From CAZGSG01 sp964528095 (GTDB taxonomy: Bacteria; Bacteroidota; Bacteroidia; Chitinophagales; Chitinophagaceae), in NCBI GenBank assembly GCA_964528095.1, contig CAZGSG010000247.1:1-8831 (forward strand): a stretch of DNA of 8,831 bases, in the 5' to 3' direction. Below are positions 1 to 8,000 of this stretch, piece after piece; position 1 is the stretch's first letter, and each line of letters begins with the position of its first letter. A model generated the notes under the pieces. That model ran no database searches, was not told where the DNA came from, and worked only from the letters and a program-made list of their open reading frames with translations. Both the position numbers and the translations under genes were made by a program.

Positions 1-412
1 TGATCAAGAATCGTTTGGATTCACTAATCATATCCGCATAAGAAGCTTTAATGAACGCTTCTGCTTCTAAGACGCCTTGCTGATAACCTGCCTCATATCC
101 ATTATTCTTCGCATCCGCAATCGTCTGATCATCGTCATTACGGCGTTCCTGCCACCATTGCTCGATTTCAAGCGATGCTTTTTCTTTTAATGCTTCTGCT
201 TCTGACATAGCCTGACTAATTTGTTTTTCGGCAATTTCTTCAGCATCAAGTAAAATTCGTGATTTTGTCGTTTGCAGCAAATCTAACTCTTCTTGCTCCT
301 CTTCACTTAAAAACGCCTGCTCATCATTTTCAGAAAGTTCTGGTAAATTTGTTGCGATGGGTGATTCAATCAGCTTTAATTGGTTAAGCGGTATGTAAAA
401 GTCTGATTTAAC
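1..412 (-). CDS. fliH: Flagellar assembly protein FliH, N-terminal fragment (foreign to the rest of the window)
   Basis: This open frame runs from about 412 through the left edge, about 137 codons with no stop; the first in-frame stop upstream is TAG at 425-427. FliH binds the FliI ATPase and regulates it in the flagellar type III export apparatus on the cytoplasmic face of the membrane. Visible features: an N-terminus reading VKSDFYIPLNQLKLIE, a highly acidic stretch, a long Glu/Ala-rich coiled coil containing EIEQWWQERR, then GYEAGYQQG, the GxxxGxxxG repeat typical of FliH. The style matches Bacillota, especially Paenibacillaceae. The C-terminal FliI/FliN-binding half lies outside the window. 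No ATG, GTG or TTG sits at a sensible start; an AGAAGGG purine run (420-426, minus strand) lies just upstream of a GTT codon, so the true start is probably lost at the junction. GC is about 40% by hand count over 1-360, higher than the neighbouring peptidase fragment. Family assignment is from motif recognition only. Confidence 0.75.
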
Positions 413-430
413 TTTTGTTCCCTTCTATCA
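376..430. other. Chimeric junction between fliH-like and peptidase sequence
   Basis: Two incompatible reading frames meet here. The peptidase frame stays open leftward to a TAA at 376-378, while the FliH frame is open from 424 leftward. Both give plausible protein over the overlap, so the breakpoint cannot be placed to the base; the range 376-430 is a judgement. No insertion sequence, terminal inverted repeat, target duplication or tRNA is visible at the join. A GATC lies nearby at 436-439 and the window itself starts with TGATCA, but no GATCGATC ligation scar is present. The most likely cause is an assembly or library chimera between a Bacillota and a Bacteroidota genome. Confidence 0.6.
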
Positions 431-1050
431 AAAAGATCAGCTACTCTGAAGTCATCAATAATCAAAATGAGTTTGGCCCCATTCCTTGAAGCAATTTCTA
501 CTTTGTCGATGTAATTGAACCCATACCCATATTTGTCATTTGAAGAACCATTGAATGCCATGACTATTTTGTTTTTGACATTCAAATTTTTATAGTCATC
601 AAGTGTGTCGTTTTGGATTCCATGTTTGACGAAAATTACTTCCTCATCGGTAATGAATATGTTTTTTAATTCGCGAATATTATAGCGGTTGTAACTAAAA
701 TCTGTCCCTAATTTAAAATGATACGTACCAATCGATATTTTAGCTTCTACGACACTATCTTCAAAGAGTTTGATTATTTGTTGCCATTTTCCATTTGCTC
801 CTGGGCGGAGACCGGCTTGTCTAAATTTTTTCTTAATATAGACTGCAGCTTTTTTTTCTTCCGGGCTAGCATATAATCTTCCTCCCATTTTCTGTGATGC
901 AAGAGAATACACATGGTTTTTAATTTTTTGTTTAGATATGAAACTAAGTAGCTGTGTTTCCATATCAGCGCTAGTGCGATTTTGTGCAAGTATTGAAGTT
1001 GAGATGAAAGCTAAACTAAGTAGGATTATATTGGGTTTCAATTTTGCCAA
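376..1050 (-). CDS. M28-type metallopeptidase, N-terminal fragment without catalytic domain
   Basis: This is the start of an exported aminopeptidase-like protein. Residues 1-22 form a signal peptide ending SILAQ. Residues 38-90 hold the usual N-terminal helix region of M28 enzymes (LASQKMGGR, then KKAAVYIKKKFRQAGLRP). Residues 127-206 resemble a protease-associated (PA) domain, with DDYKNLNVKNKIVMAFNG and GAKLILIID. M28 enzymes are di-zinc aminopeptidases whose metal ligands lie after the PA domain; that part is absent, because the frame ends soon after entering the FliH-like sequence. The last 10-15 residues may be foreign. As it stands the product cannot be catalytic. No ATG precedes the signal peptide. 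Two TTG codons are available: 1048-1050, used here, and 1039-1041, which gives a cleaner MKPNIILL start and overlaps the TGA of the upstream thioredoxin gene as TTGA. Either way translation is probably coupled. It is the last visible gene of the operon. Confidence 0.7.
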   Translation of the reverse strand: MAKLKPNIILLSLAFISTSILAQNRTSADMETQLLSFISKQKIKNHVYSLASQKMGGRLYASPEEKKAAVYIKKKFRQAGLRPGANGKWQQIIKLFEDSVVEAKISIGTYHFKLGTDFSYNRYNIRELKNIFITDEEVIFVKHGIQNDTLDDYKNLNVKNKIVMAFNGSSNDKYGYGFNYIDKVEIASRNGAKLILIIDDFRVADLFDRREQKLNQTFTYRLTN

Positions 1051-2225
1051 TTTTTATTTTTAGTAATGGTTATCTTTTCTAATTCCATTAATAATTCTTC
1101 AGAAGAAGGATTTTTAAGCAATATTTCTCCCTTTTTGTTTACTAGGATGGATAATGGAACTTGTTTTATATTGTAAGTTCTTAATAATTCATTTTTGTTT
1201 AATGATCTTCCATTTAACCATGGCAGTTTTTCATTTTTGAGTGCATTCAACCAATCGGCTTCCTTTTCATCAATTGAAACACCTAGTATATTGAACCCAT
1301 ATTTATTGTATTTAAAGAAAACGGGAAGTAGATTTTTGAATTCTCCTCTGCAAGGTCCACACCAACTAGCCCAAAAGTCAATTAATGTCAATTCATTATC
1401 GGAGAAAATTTTCATTGGATTAAGATGGAGCCCAGTCTCTGAGCAAATTTCAAATACGGGTGCTATCGAACCTGCAATAAGTCTTTCCTCAATCCTTAAT
1501 AGTTCAAGTAGATCAATCGCGTATTTGCTAAGTTTTACATGTTCAGATAGAGAATTATATTTTTCCCGCTTCCATTTTACCTCCTCATCAACTTTTAATA
1601 AGATTAATGGGGTTAGTAAAGAATTGGGGTTGGCTTCTATCCATGACTTTATGAATACGCTACTCAATTGCCGTATTTCTATTATTCGTTTATTGTAATT
1701 AGTGACATCGTTGTCCAACATGTATTCTGAATAAGCTGTTTCTGTTAACTGATTTTCTAATCGATCAATTTTCTCTTTATTATTTTTATAAGCCGTCCAA
1801 TCAATATGTGAAGGTAATCCCGATATTGATATACTATCAGGGGAATCAGATATTAATAGGCTTTGAAGTGAGCCTGAAATCATAATGTGAGTATTCTCTA
1901 ATAGGAGTTCAATTGCTGGAATTTGTTTGGTCTTAATCTTATTGCTGAATGGGAGTGCATCAATGAGGGAGGAGTCAACTTTTATTGTTAATGTAAAACC
2001 TTCACCTTCTCTGGGAATTTTCCCTTCCAATTTGAATTCTTCGTTTTTTGAATAGGTTTGAAAAGCTATTTTCATCTTATTTTCAGAGCTACTATACTTA
2101 GTTAAAGAGATTATAGACGAATCTGGCAGGTCACAAATTTTTCCACTAATAATAAATCCTTGACTTTGTTGACATACAGCGATCATATTCATCATTACAA
2201 GTAAAAAAAGAAGCAGTTGTTTCAT
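1038..2225 (-). CDS. TlpA-like thiol-disulfide oxidoreductase with DUF4369-like N-terminus
   Basis: A 395-residue exported thioredoxin-fold protein. Residues 1-18 are a hydrophobic signal sequence ending near Cys18 (IAVCQQ), which is not a good lipobox. Residues 24-130 resemble DUF4369, a beta-rich domain common before TlpA domains in Bacteroidota (FIISGKICDLPDSSIISL). Residues 140-250 are a charged helical linker. The TlpA/AhpC-type domain spans about 253-385, with the active site WASWCGPC (Cys289, Cys292), the VSIDEKEADW segment and the cis-proline at KQVP (Pro357). Such proteins reduce or exchange disulfides in the periplasm; the electron donor and substrate here are unknown. The start is ATG, 4 bases after the TAA of the preceding thioredoxin gene, and the stop overlaps the peptidase start, so it is mid-operon. 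Family-level assignment is firm; the physiological target is inference. Confidence 0.9.
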   Translation of the reverse strand: MKQLLLFLLVMMNMIAVCQQSQGFIISGKICDLPDSSIISLTKYSSSENKMKIAFQTYSKNEEFKLEGKIPREGEGFTLTIKVDSSLIDALPFSNKIKTKQIPAIELLLENTHIMISGSLQSLLISDSPDSISISGLPSHIDWTAYKNNKEKIDRLENQLTETAYSEYMLDNDVTNYNKRIIEIRQLSSVFIKSWIEANPNSLLTPLILLKVDEEVKWKREKYNSLSEHVKLSKYAIDLLELLRIEERLIAGSIAPVFEICSETGLHLNPMKIFSDNELTLIDFWASWCGPCRGEFKNLLPVFFKYNKYGFNILGVSIDEKEADWLNALKNEKLPWLNGRSLNKNELLRTYNIKQVPLSILVNKKGEILLKNPSSEELLMELEKITITKNKNWQN

Positions 2226-2229
2226 GTTG

Positions 2230-3624
2230 TTATTTTTTGTCGAAGTTTCCTTTCTGCTCTTTGATGACTAACATTGTTAACTCTCTATATTCTTCAATTA
2301 TGTCTAATCCATATGGTAATAATGCCTCTTTTAACTTAATGACGTTTTTAAGGGAAGAGTTAATCGTTATGTCAAATTGTTTGCTTTCCGGAATACCAGT
2401 TTCATTCAGAAATGGCATAACTGGATATGAAACTAGGGCTTGACGAATTTCTTCAGTTAATAAATTAATATTCCCTTTTTGAAATAAAATCCCTTCGTCT
2501 CCAATTGATCCGTATGGTTGGTAATAATAGTTCTCTGCATTAGTTGAAAGTCTTTCTTCTTTACTTTTTTTTACTAATATTCTGCACTTTACCCTTCTTT
2601 TTTCAATGCTTGCTTTGATGCCAAAATATAATTCCAACTCTCTTAATATGATTTCTCTTATTAGGAGGAAATCTGAAGGCGCGACTCCTGTCATTTTGGT
2701 TAACGGTAGCTTAATCTCATATGAGTATACGTTTTCTTTATTCCATTTTGTTTTTTGCTCGTCTGTTAAGCTTCGTGGATATATATACGTTTCTGGATTT
2801 TCAACCTCTAATACAATTTTATCCGGATTTTGGTATATATTAAAGTCGTCAAAGCAATCTGCAATAAGATGTATTAATGTATGAGAGTTTCTCAGGCCAA
2901 TAATCTTATTTGATGCTGAGTCGTAAATAAGTCCTGCGAAGCCTTTGCCGCCAATGTTTTTTGCTATTATAAAGGAGAACAGTAGGTTATCGGCTAGTAT
3001 CTTACTTTTCAATTGAAGAACTGATGAATTACTATTACTAATGGCATCATCTACTAGTCCTAAATCTTCCATAGAAATATTACTACTTCCTTGAAAACCT
3101 TTTCCTTCAAGCAAGTTGTTAATTTGATCTGTTGTTACACTACTACCCGTTGTGAGACCCGCTATTATTCCATTGTTTATCCAAACTTGGTAAGGCATAC
3201 CGTTGATAGAAAACAACTTAAGGAATTTCGCTTCGTCAATTGCAATGGGTAGTTTTGTTTTGGAGAGAATTGTTGACTTTGTATTCCCAGGGAAGCCTGA
3301 GTTTTTCAAGAATTCCTTAGAGTCTAATGGATTTACTAGTATTATTTGAATTGACTCACCATATTTTTCCTGTAATTTTTCCAGATTAGGAAATCCCTTA
3401 ATGCAAGGCCCGCATGTCATATTCCAAAGATCTAAGATTATCAGCTTATCTTTTAGATTTGATAAATTCAATTTTTTGAGTGGATAATTGTACATGTTCG
3501 ATAGTTCGATATCGGGCATGGAATCACCTTGTTTTAGAAGCTGAGTAACCGGAAGTTGAGGAAAAAGTATGATTGAACTGAATAAAAGCCGTATTACACA
3601 TAGGTATTTGAGAAATTTCTTCAT
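2230..3624 (-). CDS. TlpA-like thioredoxin fused to a DUF3738/TIGR03435-like C-terminal domain
   Basis: 464 residues from the ATG at 3622-3624. A TTG at 3646-3648 would add eight residues, but the ATG gives a normal signal peptide (MKKFLKYLCVIRLLFSSIIL) and is preferred. Residues 32-172 form a TlpA/redoxin domain: GDSMPDIEL entry, strand LIILDLWN, active site TCGPC (Cys71, Cys74), and cis-proline in NGMP (Pro144). Residues 180-310 are unrecognised. Residues about 319-456 resemble DUF3738, a domain of unknown function first noted in soil Acidobacteria: IILRELELYFGIKASIEKR, then ILVKK, then LLTEEIRQAL, NETGIPESKQFDITI, and the closing LKEALLPYGL...LTMLVIKE. The redox domain is confident; the DUF3738 match is from memory of the family pattern. 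It lies 30 bases after susD and 4 before the next thioredoxin gene, so it is part of the operon. The product is probably periplasmic or membrane-anchored; its substrate is unknown. Confidence 0.85.
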   Translation of the reverse strand: MKKFLKYLCVIRLLFSSIILFPQLPVTQLLKQGDSMPDIELSNMYNYPLKKLNLSNLKDKLIILDLWNMTCGPCIKGFPNLEKLQEKYGESIQIILVNPLDSKEFLKNSGFPGNTKSTILSKTKLPIAIDEAKFLKLFSINGMPYQVWINNGIIAGLTTGSSVTTDQINNLLEGKGFQGSSNISMEDLGLVDDAISNSNSSVLQLKSKILADNLLFSFIIAKNIGGKGFAGLIYDSASNKIIGLRNSHTLIHLIADCFDDFNIYQNPDKIVLEVENPETYIYPRSLTDEQKTKWNKENVYSYEIKLPLTKMTGVAPSDFLLIREIILRELELYFGIKASIEKRRVKCRILVKKSKEERLSTNAENYYYQPYGSIGDEGILFQKGNINLLTEEIRQALVSYPVMPFLNETGIPESKQFDITINSSLKNVIKLKEALLPYGLDIIEEYRELTMLVIKEQKGNFDKK

Positions 3625-3654
3625 CTGTTTCAGAAATTGTATGGTCAATAATAA

Positions 3655-5043
3655 TTACCAGCCGGTGGTTTGAGGCATTCCTGATTTAGAGAGAACATTG
3701 TCTGGTAGGGGAAATGTGAATTTGTAGCTGTTGGGTTCTATCGAAAAAGAAGCGCCTCCAATTTTTCTGGTGATTGTCATTGCGTAGTCCTTTTCGTGGT
3801 TCAAACGGCGAATGTCAGACCATCGTAAATTCCGAAGTATGAGTTCTTTTCGCCTTTCAATTAATATTTGATTAAGAGCTTCTTCTGCAGTATTCGCAAG
3901 TTTGGGCTTAAATATTACATTCTCATTCCATCTTTTAATAAGCAAATCATTTAAATCTTTCATTGCTTCATTAACTAGGCCTATACGTGCGTAGTTTTCT
4001 GCTCGAATCAAATAAAGTTCATCGGTGGATATACCGCAAAAAAGAGGATAGCTACTTGTGTGATAGTTGCCTTTAAATCGGATAATTCCATCAGTCTCCT
4101 GAAAAAATCTTGTTTTACGGAGGTCAGCGTTGTCATATAAATTGAACAATAACTGATCGACTAGATAATTGCTAAATAAATAGTCGTCCATTTCTGACAT
4201 ACTCATGGTACTAAAGAAAATAACTTCTGGGTTGAAATTGCTTCCGCCGAAAATGGAGCCATCTGACTCTGGCACCAAATTGTAATCTAAAAGGGTGTTT
4301 TGTATTGATAACCCTTTGTTTGCATAAGATGCGGAACTATCAAACCTACTCATTGCTAAATAGGTTCTTGCTAATAAAGCGTAAGCTGCTACTCTGCTGC
4401 CACGAGTAGGCACTAAAGCTTTATCCTGGAGAAGTTCTGCAGCAGACTTCAAATCAGTAATGATCCTTTCATATGTTTCTTTTACAGAAGACCGTTGGGA
4501 TTTTTCATATATTTCAGACGTAAGTCGGAGCGGGATGCCCATATTTTGATTTTGGTCCACAGAATTATATGGGAGAGCAAAAACTTGTGAAAGACTCCAG
4601 AATGCTTCGGCTCTATTGAAAAGGGCTTGTCCGTATATATCGTTTTTTTGATTTTTTTCTTCTGTTGAGGTAGTCTTAATTTTTTGAATACCTTCTAACA
4701 CTACATTGCAGATAAACACTCTGTTATAAGTGGCATCCCATGCCGTCATAAAAGGGTATGAGAATGTGTTAGACCAAGTATAGGCATTTCTTGAAATACT
4801 ATAGGTCGAGTTGTTCCAAATAGCATCAGTAATATAGTGTCCGTCGGCCGCGATCTCTCCAATTGAAATTTCGTTTTCATTCATAATAGGAGTAAGATCT
4901 AGTATAGCTTGGTAATCAGAAAGCGTTGTTGGAGTTGTTTGAGATTTCTGAGATTTGATCTCGAGCCATCCTTTTTTACATTTGCAAAATAGGACTGAAG
5001 CTGCAAGGAGAATCACAATCGTACTATGTTTGCTGTAATGCAT
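3655..5043 (-). CDS. SusD/RagB-family outer-membrane nutrient-binding lipoprotein
   Basis: 462 residues, the surface lid that captures substrate above its SusC channel. Start ATG, 23 bases after the susC stop. Residues 1-22 are a signal sequence ending SVLFCKCKKGWLEIK. A lipidated Cys is expected, but neither Cys20 nor Cys22 follows a good lipobox. Family features in order: the N-terminal PTTLSDYQAILDLTP and GEIAADGHY (residues 38-70), NVVLEGI, the TPR-like helix FNRAEAFWSLSQVFALPYN, a second helical block SRVAAYALLARTYLAMSRF, and the C-terminal RRKELILRNLRWSDIRRLN followed by a tail ending TTGW, usual for this subfamily. Ligand class cannot be read from the sequence. The flanking thioredoxins and peptidase, and the absence of any glycosidase, favour a peptide-like ligand (inference). 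Confidence 0.93.
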   Translation of the reverse strand: MHYSKHSTIVILLAASVLFCKCKKGWLEIKSQKSQTTPTTLSDYQAILDLTPIMNENEISIGEIAADGHYITDAIWNNSTYSISRNAYTWSNTFSYPFMTAWDATYNRVFICNVVLEGIQKIKTTSTEEKNQKNDIYGQALFNRAEAFWSLSQVFALPYNSVDQNQNMGIPLRLTSEIYEKSQRSSVKETYERIITDLKSAAELLQDKALVPTRGSRVAAYALLARTYLAMSRFDSSASYANKGLSIQNTLLDYNLVPESDGSIFGGSNFNPEVIFFSTMSMSEMDDYLFSNYLVDQLLFNLYDNADLRKTRFFQETDGIIRFKGNYHTSSYPLFCGISTDELYLIRAENYARIGLVNEAMKDLNDLLIKRWNENVIFKPKLANTAEEALNQILIERRKELILRNLRWSDIRRLNHEKDYAMTITRKIGGASFSIEPNSYKFTFPLPDNVLSKSGMPQTTGW

Positions 5044-5066
5044 AGAATTGCCACGATTTATTATTT

Positions 5067-8000
5067 CTATAATACAATATTGATTCCGAGTGATATAGTT
5101 TTTGGATTGGGAATTCCATCGATGAACATGGGATCTATTGAGTTCTTATTGGCTGTCCATAACAATAGGTTTAGATTTCCAATGTAAGAGTAAATTGAAA
5201 TGGATTGTATTGAAAGTTTTGATGTTATTTGGCGGGGCAGTGAGTAGCTTAATCCAGCATCGGATACTCTAACGTTATCTCCTTTCTCTACGAGAATAGA
5301 TGAATATTTATAGAACATATCTCTGTCATTGTTGGCGTATTTTGGTAACGATGGTACTTGAGTATGTAGTTCATCTCCTTTATTGATCCAGCGGTTACCA
5401 TAGTCGCTATGGCCAGGTCCTATTGCACTAAATAAATAGGAATAATTAATTGAAGATCTTCTAAAATAATACCCTGCTTGCCAAGTTATGTTGCAGGAAA
5501 ATTCCAGGTTGCGCCAATTTAATGAATTTCGAAAGGAACCGAAGAAAGTTGGACTACTTGACCCATGGAAACGAAGGTCTGAAGCTTTTAGTTTCAAAAG
5601 GGAAAGTGCTGAATAATCACTGCTGGGCTTCCCGTCAATGTAGCCTTGTGGATCACCGTTTTCGGGATTGAGATTTGCCCATGGAATGCTATAAAGTGAA
5701 TATAGAGGGTTGCCAGTTATCGGAGCTCCTGTGATCAATGAAAGTGCTGTGGGAGCAGTTTCAAATTTAGTTACTTTGTTTTTGTTTATATTAATTAGCA
5801 GGTTACTGCCCCATGTTAAACTTCCTATCTTAATATTGCTATTTAAGTTGATGTCCCATCCTGATCCTTTTATGGATGCATAGTTTCCTGTATATTGACC
5901 TATTCCACTTGTAGGGTCGTTTTCAATTGGCCCAAACAGATCTAGACCATTCTTTATATAGTAATCTATAGAGCCATTTAATCGATTTTTTAATAGTTCA
6001 AATTTTATAACCCAATTTATAATTTTTACCGGTTCCCAGCGCAACTTCGGTTTTGGTGCTGAAAGGCTTTGTGCAGACAATAAACCAGTTAAGAAATCAT
6101 TCCCTAAATATGAGATTATAGGAAGCACGGTAGCGTTACTTTTCATATTCCCACTGTAACCATAAGTCATTTTAAGGTTTATCATAGGCAGCCAGCTGCA
6201 TTTGTAGAAATTCTCATTGGAAAGTAACCAGGATATTCCTGTTGACCACAATGGCTGAAATTTTTGATTCGTTTTTACTCCAAAAAGATTTGCTCCATCT
6301 TGACGTGCGCTAATAGAAAAAATGTATTTATTGTCATAAATGTATGATCCGTTAGAGTAGATGCTTCTTATTCTACTTGTGGTTTCACCGATTAATCCCG
6401 AACTTGATTGGGGAATTTGATCTGTAGTAAAAATGCTTGGTCGAATAGGGTAGCGTCTTACATAATTTATCTGGGTTGCATATGTTCCTGTATTGGGATT
6501 GTAGCCATAAATTCTTTCATTAGAATAGTTGCTTCTTGATTCACTAGTTTCAAGACCTGCTAATAAATTAAATTCGTGTTTGTTTATTTGGCGACTATAA
6601 TTTAATTGGGCTCTGAAATTCCAAGATATCTTCGGATAACTTGATTTATCAATAATAGAACCTTTAGGGATAGGAAAGCTATCATTACCCATCGACCTGT
6701 ACATGTACTTATTTATGAGATCTCTGGTATAAAAACTTTCAATTCCATTTTCTTTTATATCTTCTGCAAAGATGCGCATATACTGATATTTTGCTTCAGC
6801 AGTCAATCCTGGAACAATTGTGTATTGAATCATTCCACCTGCGCGAATATCTGTATTGTTTGATGTAGCGGAATTGTGGTTTAGTTCTTCAATGGGATTT
6901 AAGTGCCAATCAAGAAGTGCTGGATATTTAGCTGTATCGACATAAGGCATTCTGTATAGAGCAGGAACTGGAATAGGATTTCCTTTATCGTCAACTAGTC
7001 TTGAATAAGAGAAGGAGGTTACATACTTACTGTAGTTGATTTCATTAGTTTGGTTTTTGGATTGAGAGAATGTAATGTAACCATTTATGATTAGAGTTTT
7101 GATTGGCCTGAATGTGCTTTCTAGTCTTGAAGTAAATCGGTTTGAATTATGATTTATTGCATTTGGTTTAATATTGTCAAATCCAAATGAGGCATAATGA
7201 TTTGCTTTGTCAGAACCTCCGGAAATACTTATGGAGAATTGTTCGTTAATGCTGTTTCTTAATAGATATTTTTTGATATCATCTCTCGTGTCATTATTAG
7301 ACAGCAATGAAATCTTTTCCTGGGCTTCTTTTTTGGTGATTTTTCCCTTGCGAGCGGCAAGTAGTAGCTCGACAACTTCAGGTAATGCAGGGAGTATTCC
7401 GAAAATTGGATAAATATCATCGTATGCATTGTAAATACTATCTCCAAATAGTTTTTGTTGGAGATCAACCACTTCCTTTGGAGTCATGACCGGTAGCTTG
7501 AATAAGTTAGGCTTTTCGCCTCCAGTAACATTCATATTAATTTGGATGCTTAGTGGTTGTTTGAATTTTCCTTTTTTTGTGGTAATTACAATTACTCCAT
7601 TTCCTGCTTGGGCTCCCCATATGGAGGCCGCTGCAGCATCTTTTAATACTGTAATCGATTCAACGTCGTTTGGATTCAATTTATTTATATCAAAACTGGT
7701 TGTTAAACCAGCGTTTTCAGTATATGGGAAACCATCAACAACGATTAATGGATTAGTATTTGCGTTAATTGTACTGACTCCTCTGATCTGAATTCGATTG
7801 CCTCCGCCAACTCCTGGTTGAAGGTTTTGTAACCCACTTGTTACGTCATATAACCTATCCAACACATTTGCAGATACCTTTCTATTGAAAAGCTTATTGT
7901 CTATTTTTACATAGCTTCCAGTTGTTTTATCCTGTGCCATGTCTTGGTAACCCGTTGATACAATCACTTCTTTCATTTCCTGTGCCGTCACAGTTAATTT

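Noticed and set aside
430..445. Restriction-ligation or Hi-C scar at GATC (436-439)
   Set aside because: No doubled GATCGATC is present, and the FliH frame has two stops in a row (TGA, TAG at 425-430) between this site and the FliH-like sequence, so the join is not clearly at this site.
774..989. Minus-strand 71-codon frame inside the peptidase fragment
   Set aside because: Out-of-frame shadow; the enclosing frame has the signal peptide and the M28 N-terminal pattern.
1195..2884. Plus-strand open frames at 1195-1698, 2237-2443 and 2606-2884
   Set aside because: They lie antisense within the two thioredoxin genes, whose frames carry clear domain motifs; no family features of their own.
3625..3648. 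TTG start for the thioredoxin/DUF3738-like gene
   Set aside because: The ATG at 3622-3624 gives a proper MKK signal peptide; eight extra residues would sit in front of it.
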